Assembly (NCBI GenBank): GCA_003526845.1
Contig: DPVM01000011.1
Span: 1 to 64,000, forward strand
DNA from: Oscillospiraceae bacterium
Lineage (GTDB): Bacteria > Bacillota > Clostridia > Oscillospirales > Acutalibacteraceae
Direction of reading: 5' to 3'
Length of the DNA: 64,000 bases
Within the stretch, counting starts at the first letter, position 1. Each line of letters opens with the position of its first letter. A model generated the notes under the pieces. That model did no database searches. It saw only the letters and a list, made by a program, of their open reading frames with translations, and was not told where the DNA came from. Below are positions 7,691-16,633 of this stretch, in pieces. A program made the position numbers and the translations under genes.

Positions 7691-8671
7691 ATGATTTTTT
7701 CAAGAGATATAGGTATTGATTTAGGAACTTCAAATACTCTTGTTGCCGACAAAAAGGGGCATATTATCATAAAAGAGCCGAGCGTTGTCGCAGTTGATGT
7801 CAAATCAAAGCGCGTTTTGGCAACCGGCAACGAGGCTAAAAAAATGATTGGCAGAACACCGGGCTCAATTGTTGCCGTTCGCCCGATAAGGGATGGCGTT
7901 ATCGCCGATTTCGATATGACAGCCGATATGTTGCACGATTTTATGTATAGATCGTCAAACCGCTCAATGTTCACAAAAACAAGGGTTGTTATTTGTGTTC
8001 CGTCTGCTGTTACCGAGGTTGAGCGCCGTGCCGTTGAGGACGCCGCGCGTGCCGCGGGTGCACAGGAGGTTGAGCTTATCGAGGAGCCTATGGCAGCGGC
8101 TCTCGGCGCAGGACTTCCTGTTTATGAGGCAACCGGCTCTATGATTGTTGACATTGGCGGCGGCACATGCGATGTTGCCGTAATGTCGCTCGGCGGAATT
8201 GCCAGCTGTAACAGCATTAAGGTCGGCGGCGATGCGCTCGACGAGGCAATTGTTACATATATGCGCAAAAAACACAATCTTTTAATCGGCGAAACGACAG
8301 CCGAGGATATTAAAATCAAAATCGGCTCCGCGTCGGAATATGACGGCGAGGCAGCCATGGAGGTCCGCGGAAGAAATCTCACAGACGGATTGCCGGGAAG
8401 CGTGGAAGTTACCTCCGCAGACATCAGATATGTTTTGCAGGAGCCTGTCGGCATTATTGTTAACACCGTTAAGGAAACGCTTGAGGTTACATTGCCGGAG
8501 CTTGCCGCAGATATTATCGAACGCGGCGTATATCTTACAGGCGGTACAAGCCGCTTGAGAGGTCTTAAGGATTTGATTGAAAAGGAAATCAAAATTCCCG
8601 TTATCGTTCCTGAGGAGCCAACGGAATGTGTTGTTCGCGGAACGGCTGTCAAATTGAGAAGAGCAAAGTAA
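7691..8671 (+). CDS. mreB: Rod-shape actin-like protein MreB
   Basis: 326 residues. MreB polymerises under the membrane and positions the lateral-wall synthesis machinery. The actin-fold phosphate loop IGIDLGTSNT is at the N-terminus; the second phosphate loop IVDIGGGTCDVAVMSLGG is near residue 155 and the adenosine motif LTGGTSRLRG near 285. ATG 7691 is chosen because homologues begin with a short amphipathic MxFSRDIGIDLG start; an upstream in-frame ATG adds 15 unrelated residues. The ribosome binding site (GGGA) is modest. It begins the mreB-mreC-mreD-PBP2 operon. Confidence 0.97.
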   Translation: MIFSRDIGIDLGTSNTLVADKKGHIIIKEPSVVAVDVKSKRVLATGNEAKKMIGRTPGSIVAVRPIRDGVIADFDMTADMLHDFMYRSSNRSMFTKTRVVICVPSAVTEVERRAVEDAARAAGAQEVELIEEPMAAALGAGLPVYEATGSMIVDIGGGTCDVAVMSLGGIASCNSIKVGGDALDEAIVTYMRKKHNLLIGETTAEDIKIKIGSASEYDGEAAMEVRGRNLTDGLPGSVEVTSADIRYVLQEPVGIIVNTVKETLEVTLPELAADIIERGVYLTGGTSRLRGLKDLIEKEIKIPVIVPEEPTECVVRGTAVKLRRAK

Positions 8672-8695
8672 ACCTTTTGGGAGAAAATACGCTAA

Positions 8696-9529
8696 ATGAA
8701 ACATTTATTTAATAATCGCGTTGTCAAAACGGTTTGCACGATAGTTGCACTGCTTGTGCTCGGCATATTCATCGCGGCTGTCAACGGCCATGGTGAAACG
8801 GCACAGTCAACCGTTGTGGGCACTGTCTTTCAGCCGTGCCACTATGTTGCGCAAAAAATCAGCGACGGGCTGGACAAGGCTTTCGGCTCTCTCAGCGGCA
8901 ATGCGGAATATGAAAAGCAGATTGACAGCCTTGAGGAGCAGATCGGTGATTTGCGCTCACAGCTTGTCGATTATGAAAATTTAAAAAATCAAAACACCTT
9001 ATACAAAGAATTTCTTGAGCTTAAGGAAGAACACAAGGATTATAAATTTGCCGAGGCGTCCGTTATCGGCCGCGATAGCGCAGATACCTACGACTCGTTT
9101 ACAATCAACATCGGCACGCTTAAAAGTGTTAAGGTCGGTGACGCGGTGCTTTACGGAAAATATCTTGTCGGAGTTGTTGACAAGGCATATCCCGATTACA
9201 GCGTTGTCAAAACAATTCTCGACCCGTCTTTCAATGTGTCGGCATACGAAGTTGTTACAAACGAAATTTCGTATGTAACGGGCACGGCTAAACTTGCCAA
9301 AGAGGGTAAGTGCAAAATGGCAAACCTCAGCTCCTCTACCGATATTTCATACGGCTCTATTATTTGCACCGCCGGAATCAGCGGAACAATGCCCAAGGGA
9401 TTGATTATCGGCACGGTTGACGAAATTGCCGACGAAACAACCGATATTTCGTCATACGCAGTAATTTCACCCGGTGTTAAGATGGACGATTTGTCGTCTT
9501 GCTTTGTATTGACCGATTATAACAAATAG
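8696..9529 (+). CDS. mreC: Rod-shape-determining protein MreC
   Basis: 277 residues. A single N-terminal membrane segment (about 10-30) is followed by a coiled coil (about 65-105) and the extracytoplasmic double beta-barrel domain, as in MreC homologues. MreC links MreB to the penicillin-binding proteins and activates PBP2-type synthases. GGGAG lies upstream of the ATG. It is 24 nt after mreB and 12 nt before mreD. Confidence 0.93.
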   Translation: MKHLFNNRVVKTVCTIVALLVLGIFIAAVNGHGETAQSTVVGTVFQPCHYVAQKISDGLDKAFGSLSGNAEYEKQIDSLEEQIGDLRSQLVDYENLKNQNTLYKEFLELKEEHKDYKFAEASVIGRDSADTYDSFTINIGTLKSVKVGDAVLYGKYLVGVVDKAYPDYSVVKTILDPSFNVSAYEVVTNEISYVTGTAKLAKEGKCKMANLSSSTDISYGSIICTAGISGTMPKGLIIGTVDEIADETTDISSYAVISPGVKMDDLSSCFVLTDYNK

Positions 9530-9541
9530 CAGGAAGTAAAA

Positions 9542-10072
9542 ATGGAACTCACAAAAAAGCAGGCTACAATTAAATATTGCGTTTACTGTCTTTTGATTGT
9601 AATTGCCGATTTGATGCAAAATGTCGGCGGATTATGGTTTGAAATCGGCGGTGCGCGGTGCTTTTTTGTCATCCCGGTTGCCGTTATTCTCGGTATAGAC
9701 GAGGATGAAAAAACAGCCGCACTGCTCGGATTTTTCGCAGGTCTGCTGTGGGATTGCGTAGCAAGACAGCATATGGGATTTAATTGCATATTTCTTATGC
9801 TTTTGTGCTTTGTGATTTCATCGTTTGTTTCATATCTTTTTAGACCGACCTATTGGATTTGCGCGCTCAGCGCAGTGTTCACCGTTTTCTTATACTGCAT
9901 TATTTATTGGCTGTTATTTATGGTTATTGTTCACAGCGAGGGCAGTGTGCAGACAATCGCATCGTTTTATATTCCGAGCGCGCTTTATACCTCGGTTATG
10001 ACTCTTGCACTTTGCGCATTGATAATGCCGCTTAAAAGGAAACTTAACAAAGAGGTTGAGTTTGAAAAATAG
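9542..10072 (+). CDS. mreD: Rod-shape-determining protein MreD
   Basis: 176 residues, almost entirely hydrophobic with five to six predicted membrane segments, matching MreD in size and position between mreC and the PBP2 gene. It is thought to complex with MreC in the elongasome. Sequence conservation is low in this family, so the call rests strongly on context. AGGAAG lies upstream of the ATG. Confidence 0.88.
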   Translation: MELTKKQATIKYCVYCLLIVIADLMQNVGGLWFEIGGARCFFVIPVAVILGIDEDEKTAALLGFFAGLLWDCVARQHMGFNCIFLMLLCFVISSFVSYLFRPTYWICALSAVFTVFLYCIIYWLLFMVIVHSEGSVQTIASFYIPSALYTSVMTLALCALIMPLKRKLNKEVEFEK

Positions 10073-10118
10073 TTTTGCTTAGTATTTTGAATAAAATTTT
10101 AGGAAGGGAGGATTTGCC

Positions 10119-12158
10119 GTGAAAAGTATTTACAAAAGTGCACGCACAACGATTGCCATAATTCTTGTTATCGCGACCGTTGCCGTTTTCGGATACGATT
10201 TGTTTGATATTCAGGTTAACAAAAACGAATATTATGCCGCACAAAACAATACTGTCAAAACATACACCGTGCCGATTGAGGCGGCGCGCGGTGAAATTGT
10301 TGACAGAAACGGTAACCCTCTCGTTACTAACCGACAGGGAAACAGCATTATTCTCGACGCGGCATATTTTCCGTCATCAAAAAACAATGACGAGCGAAAC
10401 AGAATAGTTTTGAATTTGATTTCGCTTTTTAATTCCAACGGCGAGGAATTTGTTCACAATCTTCCGCTTAAGGCTGACAAAAAAGGCAACATTTCATTCT
10501 TTACCGAGAACGATGATGATAAATATAAGCAGGATATTGCCACAATGAAAAGTGCCGATATGCTCAATCTTCAATCGTACGCAACGGCTCAAAACTGCTT
10601 TGATGCAATGGTTGAAAAATACGGACTTGAGAATTACCTTTCAAAATACGGCGTGCAAAAAACGCTTGAAATAGGCAATGTCAGATACGAGCTTACACGA
10701 CTCTTGTTTTCGGTTTCAAACCCCGTTAAAATCGCAGATGATGTAAGCGACAAAACCGTTGCAACAATCAAGGAAAATCCCGATTTATACACCGGTGCGG
10801 ATGTTCAGGTTGTGGCATACAGGGAATATACCGATTCAACACTTGCGCCGCACATTATCGGCACTGTCAGAAAAATCAATAACGAGGAATACGAGCGACT
10901 TAAGGACAAAGGCTACGGCATCACCGATGAAATCGGTGAGTCGGGAATAGAGTCAGCATGCGAGTCGGATTTGCGAGGTACTCCGGGTGAAAAAACAGTC
11001 ACCATAAATGCCGACGGCACTGTTACGGAAGAAATTACAAAACAACCGGTGCAGGGTGACACAATCGTTTTGACTATTGAAAAAGACCTTCAAAAGCTTG
11101 CGCAACAAAAGCTTGAAAAAATATGCAAAAAGGTTGCATACAATTCAACAGGTGCTGTTGTTGTGACAGGCATCAATTCGGGCGAGGTTTTGGCAGCCGC
11201 AAGCTATCCGTCATATGATTTGAACGATTATTACACAAAATACAAGGCGCTTGCGTCAAACAAATACACACCGCTTTATAACCGTTTTGCACTCGGAACA
11301 TATGCTCCCGGCTCAACCTTTAAACCGGCAATGGCGGCTGCGGCTTTGCAGGAGGGCGTTATTACCGAAAACTCAACTTTCTTCTGCGGACACGAGTTCA
11401 GAGTAAACGATATGGTGTTTAAATGCACAGGCAGTCACGGTTCACTCAGCGTTAAATACGCACTTCAGCATTCGTGCAACATTTTCTTCTACAACTGTGC
11501 GCAAAAACTCGGCATCGAAAAAATGAATATGTATGCCGCAATGTTCGGCCTCGGCTCAAAAACAGGTGTTGAAATTCCCGAGGCATCGGGTATTCTTGCA
11601 GGACCTGCATACAGAAAGAAATACGGCGTAACTTGGGCGCCGGGTGATACGGTTCAGGCGGCAATCGGACAGTCGGACAACCTTTTTACTCCGCTTCAGC
11701 TTGCAAATTATTGTGCAACAATTGCCAACGGCGGCGACAGATATGAGCTCCATTTTGTTAAATCAAAAATTGCGTCTGACAGCGGCGCTCTTACACAAAC
11801 CGGCTCAAGAGTTGTTGAAACGGTCGATGTCAGCGGCAAAAATCTTGACATTGTGCGCCGAGGTATGCGTCTCGTTGCAACATCGGGCGGACCGAACAGA
11901 ATATTCAACAACATAGACACAAAGGTTGCCTGCAAAACAGGTACATCGCAGGTTGTTGTTAACGGTGTTAAACACAATAACGGTTTTCTTATTACCTTTG
12001 CTCCGTACGAAAATCCCGAAATAAGTATTGCATCGGCTATCGAGCTTGCAGGTTCGGGTACATCAACTGCTGAAATCACGGCGTCAATTATCGACTACTA
12101 CTATTCTCACAACACAAATGAGAAAAAAGCTCAAAAGGACTCAACACTCCTCAATTGA
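10119..12158 (+). CDS. mrdA: Penicillin-binding protein 2, class B transpeptidase
   Basis: 679 residues. An N-terminal membrane anchor (about 9-27) is followed by a pedestal/dimerisation region and a C-terminal transpeptidase domain with all three active-site motifs: STFK (near 398), SCN (near 451) and KTGT (near 606). It crosslinks peptidoglycan during cell elongation. GTG start with a strong GGGAGG site. As the last gene of the mre operon it is the synthase partner of MreC. A region of about 130 residues between the anchor and transpeptidase (roughly 110-230) is longer than in compact PBP2s, as often seen in Clostridia. Confidence 0.93.
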   Translation: MKSIYKSARTTIAIILVIATVAVFGYDLFDIQVNKNEYYAAQNNTVKTYTVPIEAARGEIVDRNGNPLVTNRQGNSIILDAAYFPSSKNNDERNRIVLNLISLFNSNGEEFVHNLPLKADKKGNISFFTENDDDKYKQDIATMKSADMLNLQSYATAQNCFDAMVEKYGLENYLSKYGVQKTLEIGNVRYELTRLLFSVSNPVKIADDVSDKTVATIKENPDLYTGADVQVVAYREYTDSTLAPHIIGTVRKINNEEYERLKDKGYGITDEIGESGIESACESDLRGTPGEKTVTINADGTVTEEITKQPVQGDTIVLTIEKDLQKLAQQKLEKICKKVAYNSTGAVVVTGINSGEVLAAASYPSYDLNDYYTKYKALASNKYTPLYNRFALGTYAPGSTFKPAMAAAALQEGVITENSTFFCGHEFRVNDMVFKCTGSHGSLSVKYALQHSCNIFFYNCAQKLGIEKMNMYAAMFGLGSKTGVEIPEASGILAGPAYRKKYGVTWAPGDTVQAAIGQSDNLFTPLQLANYCATIANGGDRYELHFVKSKIASDSGALTQTGSRVVETVDVSGKNLDIVRRGMRLVATSGGPNRIFNNIDTKVACKTGTSQVVVNGVKHNNGFLITFAPYENPEISIASAIELAGSGTSTAEITASIIDYYYSHNTNEKKAQKDSTLLN

Positions 12159-12186
12159 TAATATTTGACAAAGTGACAAAAAAATC

Positions 12187-12215
12187 TTGTCTAAACAGCA
12201 TTTTTATGTTATTAT
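12187..12215 (+). promoter_or_regulatory. Possible promoter of mgsA-like gene
   Basis: TTGTCT at 12187-12192, a 17-nt spacer and TATTAT at 12210-12215, in the 145-nt gap between the PBP2 gene and the mgsA homologue. The hexamers are less perfect than others in this window. Confidence 0.4.
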
Positions 12216-12303
12216 TTTTATTATAAGTTATAATCGTATATAATAGTTATTGAAAGTATCAGGCATTAATTAACGGCTTTAATTGTCATCGGAGGGAATT
12301 ATT

Positions 12304-12720
12304 ATGAATATTGCTCTTATTGCGCATGATGCAAAAAAAGAACTCCTTGTTCAATTTTGTATTGCATATTGCGGAATTATCAGCAGACACGATGTCTGCG
12401 CAACCGGCACAACGGGAAAGCTTGTTCAGGAAGCAACAGGCCTCAAAATAAATTGTTTTTTAAGCGGAGCACAGGGCGGCGGTCAGCAAATTGCAAGCCG
12501 TATCGCCTGCAACGAAATTGATTTGCTCATCTTTTTCCGCGACCCTCTTTCACCGAAGCCGCACGAGCCGAATGACAACGATTTGCTCAGGCTTTGCGAT
12601 GTTCACAACATTCCGTTTGCAACAAACATTGCAACCGCAGAGGCTTTAATCAGAGGCGTTGAGCGTGGCGATTTTGAGTGGAGAGAGATTGTCAATCCTC
12701 GTTATAATCAAAAGAAATAA
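12304..12720 (+). CDS. mgsA: Methylglyoxal synthase homologue with altered catalytic residues
   Basis: 138 residues, typical length. Methylglyoxal synthase converts dihydroxyacetone phosphate to methylglyoxal and phosphate, a glycolytic overflow bypass. The fold signature is clear: IALIAHD, ATGTTGKL and IDLLIFFRDPL...PHEP. Two acidic residues important for catalysis in the E. coli enzyme are changed, however. The SGPxGGDQQ motif reads SGAQGGGQQ (Gly60 in place of Asp71, the general base), and the HDPD/HEPD motif reads HEPN (Asn90 in place of Asp101). Asp80 (Asp91) and His87 (His98) are kept. The enzyme may be inactive, use other residues, or bind a phosphorylated ligand only. ATG 12304 has GGAGGG upstream. 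Confidence 0.88.
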   Translation: MNIALIAHDAKKELLVQFCIAYCGIISRHDVCATGTTGKLVQEATGLKINCFLSGAQGGGQQIASRIACNEIDLLIFFRDPLSPKPHEPNDNDLLRLCDVHNIPFATNIATAEALIRGVERGDFEWREIVNPRYNQKK

Positions 12721-12729
12721 TTTGTTTTT

Positions 12730-12753
12730 GGGTGACGGTAAACACTGTCACCC
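12730..12753. other. Hairpin between mgsA and hisS
   Basis: A 10-bp stem (12730-12739 with 12744-12753, one G-T pair) and a 4-nt loop, without a T-run on either side. It may be an mRNA-stabilising or weak attenuating structure ahead of hisS; it is too short for a T-box leader. Confidence 0.5.
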
Positions 12754-12779
12754 ATAAAAAATGTTTAGGAGAAATATAT

Positions 12780-14123
12780 ATGGCGTTAATTACCAAAGCT
12801 ATAAAGGGCACGAAAGATGTTTTGCCAAAGGAAGTTTATAAAAACCAATATATTGAGCAAACATGCCTCAGCGTTGCCGAAAATTTCGGGTATAAGGAAA
12901 TAAGAACTCCGGTATTTGAGCACACGGAGCTTTTTCAAAGAGGTGTAGGCGACACAACCGATGTTGTTCAAAAGGAAATGTATACTTTTGACGATAAGGG
13001 CGGACGCTCAATTACATTGCGCCCCGAGGGTACTGCAGGTGCTGCTCGTTCGTTTTTGGAAAACGGACTTTGCAACGAGGCATTGCCGCAAAAGGTTTGC
13101 TATCTCACATCGTGTTATAGATACGAAAAGCCGCAGGCAGGCAGATTGCGCGAATTCCACCAATTCGGTATTGAGTGTTTCGGCGCAACATCTCCGCTTG
13201 CAGATGCAGAAATGATTTCACTTGCAAAGCAGGTGTTTGACGAGCTTGGAGTAACAGACCTTCACCTTGAAATAAACTCCATCGGCTGTCCGACATGCCG
13301 TGCCGAGTATCACAAGGCGCTCAAGGAATATTTCAGCGCAAGAAAGGACGAACTTTGCGAAACATGTCAGGGCAGACTCGAGCGCAATCCTATGCGTATT
13401 CTCGACTGCAAAAGCCCTATATGCAGTGATATTGCATCGGGTGCACCTGTTGTGCTTGATTATCTTTGCGATGACTGCAAACAGCATTTTGAAAAGGTAA
13501 AGGGCTATCTTGACGCTATGGGTATCGAATACATAGTAAATCCGCAAATCGTAAGAGGTCTTGATTATTATACAAAAACAGTTTTTGAATTTGTTTCCGA
13601 CTCAATCGGCGCTCAGGGTACCGTTTGCGGCGGCGGCAGATATGACGGCTTGATTGAAGAGCTTGGTGGCGCAAAAACTCCGTCGCTCGGATTCGCCATG
13701 GGCCTTGAAAGACTCCAGCTTGTTATGGAGGCGCAGGGTTGCAAATTCCCCGAGCCTGAAAAGACAGACCTTTTCATAGTAGCTCTCGGCGAAAAGGCTA
13801 CGCTCAAGGCAATTGAAATCGCAAAGGATATGAGGTCGGAGGGCTTTTCCGTTCAATATGATTTGAACGAACGCTCAATCCGTGCTCAAATGAAATATGC
13901 CGACAAAATCGGCGCAAAATTCAATGTTGTTATCGGCGATAACGAGGTTGACTCAAACAAGGCAAGCCTTAAAAATATGCAAACCGGCGACAGCAGCGAT
14001 GTTGCGCTTGACACATTCGTAAACGGCTTTTATTCGGTCAGCATGGACGATGCTTTGAAAGATTTGGAGATAAACGGCGAGGCATTTGATTTTAATTCGC
14101 TGTTTTCGGGAAAGACAGAATAA
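12780..14123 (+). CDS. hisS: Histidyl-tRNA synthetase
   Basis: 447 residues, class II. Motif 1 lies in the N-terminal region (GTKDVLPKE, then GYKEIRTPVFEHTELF). Motif 2 follows RPEGTAGAAR and YRYEKPQAGRLREFHQFGIE. The histidine-binding motif is GLDYYTKTVFEF and motif 3 is GLERL. The C-terminal anticodon-binding domain covers about 335-425. ATG 12780 has AGGAG upstream and gives the standard N-terminus. aspS follows after 28 nt, the common hisS-aspS arrangement of Firmicutes. Confidence 0.97.
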   Translation: MALITKAIKGTKDVLPKEVYKNQYIEQTCLSVAENFGYKEIRTPVFEHTELFQRGVGDTTDVVQKEMYTFDDKGGRSITLRPEGTAGAARSFLENGLCNEALPQKVCYLTSCYRYEKPQAGRLREFHQFGIECFGATSPLADAEMISLAKQVFDELGVTDLHLEINSIGCPTCRAEYHKALKEYFSARKDELCETCQGRLERNPMRILDCKSPICSDIASGAPVVLDYLCDDCKQHFEKVKGYLDAMGIEYIVNPQIVRGLDYYTKTVFEFVSDSIGAQGTVCGGGRYDGLIEELGGAKTPSLGFAMGLERLQLVMEAQGCKFPEPEKTDLFIVALGEKATLKAIEIAKDMRSEGFSVQYDLNERSIRAQMKYADKIGAKFNVVIGDNEVDSNKASLKNMQTGDSSDVALDTFVNGFYSVSMDDALKDLEINGEAFDFNSLFSGKTE

Positions 14124-14151
14124 TTTACTCTAACAGCGGAGGATATATACA

Positions 14152-15936
14152 ATGGCAGAAAGTATTAAGGGACTTAAAAGAACAGATTATTGCGGCAAGT
14201 TTGACATAAGCAATGTCGGTCAAACAATCACCGTTTTCGGCTGGGTACAGCGTCAGCGAGACCTTGGCAACCTTATTTTTATTGATTTGAGAGACAGAAG
14301 CGGAATCATTCAGCTTTCGTTCAACGACCAAACAGACAGAGAGATTTTTGCAAAGGCACAAAGCGTAAGAAGCGAATATGTTGTTGCCGCTGTCGGCACC
14401 GTTGCGGAGCGTGAAAGCAAAAATCACGACATCCCGACAGGTGAAATCGAAGTTATCGTCAACGATTTTCGTATTGTTTCAAAGGCGCAGACACCGCCGT
14501 TTGAAATCGAAAAAAGTGAAAAAGTCGGCGATGAAATAACACTCAAATATCGCTATCTCAATTTGCGCAATGAAAAGCTCACCAAAAACATTTTGATGCG
14601 CCACAAAATCGCAAAAATTGCAAGAGAATATTTTTATGACAACGATTTTATTGAAATCGAAACTCCGATGATGATTAAATCAACACCGGAGGGTGCGCGC
14701 GACTATGTTGTTCCGTCAAGAGTTCACAACGGCAAATTTTATGCTTTGCCGCAGTCGCCTCAGATTTATAAACAACTTACAATGATTGCGGGCTTCGACA
14801 GATATATTCAGCTTGCCCGTTGCTTTAGAGATGAGGACCTCAGAGCGGACCGTCAGCCCGAATTTACACAAATCGACCTTGAAATGTCGTTTGTCGACTG
14901 CGACGATATTATGTCAATGGCAGAGGGCTTTATTTCAAAACTTATGAAGGAAACAATCAATGTCGATGTTCCCGAAAAGCTCGAGCGTATGACTTTTGCC
15001 GACGCTATGAATAAATACGGCTCCGACAAGCCGGATACAAGATTCGGTATGCTTATTCAGGATATTTCCGATTGGGCAGACAAAACAGATTTTGTTGTAT
15101 TCAAAAACGCAATTGCCGACGGCGGCAGTGTAAAGGCTATTGTGGCAAAGAACGCAGCAAAGGCATATTCAAGAAAGAAAATCGACAAGCTCACCGAATA
15201 TGCAAAGGGCATCGGTGCAAAGGGTCTTGCATATATCCGTTGGGCTGATGAGGAGCCAAACTGCTCGTTCAATAAATTCCTTAAGGACGGCGAACTTCAG
15301 GAACTTATCGCAAAACTCGGTGCAGAGCAGGGCGATGTTGTATTTATCGTGTCAGACAAGACGCGCAAGGCTCTCACTGTTATGGGTGCGCTCCGTCTTG
15401 CTATCGCAAAGGAACTTGACATCATCCCCGAGGGCAAGTGGAACTTCATTTGGATTACGGAAATGCCGTTCTTCGAGCTTGACGAGGAAAGCGGCGAGTG
15501 GATTGCCGCTCACCATCCTTTCACAATGCCGATGGAGGAGAGTATTCAGTATCTTGACACGGACAAATCAAAAGTTAAGGCTCAGGCGTTTGACCTCGTA
15601 TTAAACGGCACGGAGCTTTCCTCCGGCTCAATGAGAATTACCGACTGTGACCTTCAAACAAAAATGTTTGAATTGCTCGGTATGGAACAAGAGGAGATTG
15701 ACGCAAAATTCGGCTTCCTTGTTGATGCTTATCACTATGCCGCACCGCCTCACGGTGGTATGGGTATCGGTCTTGACAGACTCGCAATGCTTATTTGCGG
15801 CGCAGATTCACTTCGCGATGTTGTTGCATTCCCGAAGGTGCAAAATGCGTCCGAGCTTATGAGTGGTGCGCCGTCAGTTATCGACGATATTCAGCTTGAC
15901 GAGCTTGGAATCGACATTACAAAGAAAGAGGACTGA
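14152..15936 (+). CDS. aspS: Aspartyl-tRNA synthetase, bacterial type
   Basis: 594 residues. An N-terminal OB-fold anticodon-binding domain (about 20-110) precedes a class II catalytic core. Motif 2 reads YIQLARCFRDEDLRADRQPEF and motif 3 GMGIGLDRL. The bacterial-specific GAD insertion domain lies between them at about 300-420, distinguishing it from the archaeal-type enzyme. AGCGGAGG lies upstream of the ATG. It is co-directional with hisS and the YfbR-like gene. Confidence 0.97.
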   Translation: MAESIKGLKRTDYCGKFDISNVGQTITVFGWVQRQRDLGNLIFIDLRDRSGIIQLSFNDQTDREIFAKAQSVRSEYVVAAVGTVAERESKNHDIPTGEIEVIVNDFRIVSKAQTPPFEIEKSEKVGDEITLKYRYLNLRNEKLTKNILMRHKIAKIAREYFYDNDFIEIETPMMIKSTPEGARDYVVPSRVHNGKFYALPQSPQIYKQLTMIAGFDRYIQLARCFRDEDLRADRQPEFTQIDLEMSFVDCDDIMSMAEGFISKLMKETINVDVPEKLERMTFADAMNKYGSDKPDTRFGMLIQDISDWADKTDFVVFKNAIADGGSVKAIVAKNAAKAYSRKKIDKLTEYAKGIGAKGLAYIRWADEEPNCSFNKFLKDGELQELIAKLGAEQGDVVFIVSDKTRKALTVMGALRLAIAKELDIIPEGKWNFIWITEMPFFELDEESGEWIAAHHPFTMPMEESIQYLDTDKSKVKAQAFDLVLNGTELSSGSMRITDCDLQTKMFELLGMEQEEIDAKFGFLVDAYHYAAPPHGGMGIGLDRLAMLICGADSLRDVVAFPKVQNASELMSGAPSVIDDIQLDELGIDITKKED

Positions 15937-15940
15937 TATT

Positions 15941-16531
15941 TTGGCACAGCAATACAATTTTTTTGCAATGGTCAACAGAATGAAAATGATTGACCGCTGG
16001 GCGCTGATGCAAAATACATCAAAAGAAAATATCGCAGAGCACAGCCATTCCGTCGCTGTAATTGCCCACGCTTTGGCGCTTATCGGCAACAAATATTACG
16101 GCAAAAACTATGACGAAAACCGTGCCGCCGTCCTTGCCCTTTATCACGATACAACCGAGGTTATCACAGGCGATATGCCGACACCGGTTAAATACTACAA
16201 TGATGAAATCAAAAGTGTTTATAAAGATATTGAGGATGTTGCAGGAAAGCGATTGATTGCAATGCTCCCCGATGATTTTAAAGCTGATTACGAGCCGTTT
16301 TTCACCCATAATGAGGAGGACAAGCCGCTTTGGAAACTTGTTAAGGCGGCAGACAAAATCAGCGCGCTTATTAAGTGCATCGAGGAAAACAGGATGGGCA
16401 ACAAGGAATTCGAAATTGCCCTCAAATCGCAGGAGAAAAAAATTGCCGACATTGATATGCCTGAAGTTAAGTATTTTTGCGAGCATTTTTTGAAGGCGTA
16501 TTATCTTACGCTTGATGAACATACTAAATAA
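15941..16531 (+). CDS. HD-domain 5'-nucleotidase, YfbR-like
   Basis: 196 residues. The HD-fold metal ligands are visible: EHSHSVA (His), YHDTTEVITGDMPTP (His-Asp) and a distal Asp in KAADKISA. The alignment with E. coli YfbR (a deoxyribonucleoside 5'-monophosphatase) covers the whole length, including the NRW...M start region. A TTG start at 15941 is chosen because it reproduces the YfbR N-terminus (xQxxFFAxxxRxK) and has GAGG upstream; an ATG 9 codons later would truncate it. The gene starts 5 nt after aspS, so it is translationally close to it. A strong terminator follows. Confidence 0.88.
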   Translation: MAQQYNFFAMVNRMKMIDRWALMQNTSKENIAEHSHSVAVIAHALALIGNKYYGKNYDENRAAVLALYHDTTEVITGDMPTPVKYYNDEIKSVYKDIEDVAGKRLIAMLPDDFKADYEPFFTHNEEDKPLWKLVKAADKISALIKCIEENRMGNKEFEIALKSQEKKIADIDMPEVKYFCEHFLKAYYLTLDEHTK

Positions 16532-16566
16532 AGACTCTGCGAGGCTTGTTTGAATATTGATTTATC

Positions 16567-16612
16567 AAAACGACTGCGTTGTGCTCCCCGCAAATGCAGT
16601 CGTTTTATTATT
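16567..16612 (+). terminator. Rho-independent terminator after hisS-aspS-YfbR operon
   Basis: An 11-bp perfect stem (16567-16577 with 16596-16606), an 18-nt loop and a T-rich 3' side. The stem sequence (core CGACTGC/GCAGTCG) recurs in the terminator at 46256-46292 with an unrelated loop. Confidence 0.85.
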
Positions 16613-16633
16613 GAAATTTCGTTTTGAAAAGAG

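Noticed and set aside
12721..12779. T-box leader before hisS
   Set aside because: The gap is only 59 nt and has one small hairpin without a terminator; there is no room for a T-box.
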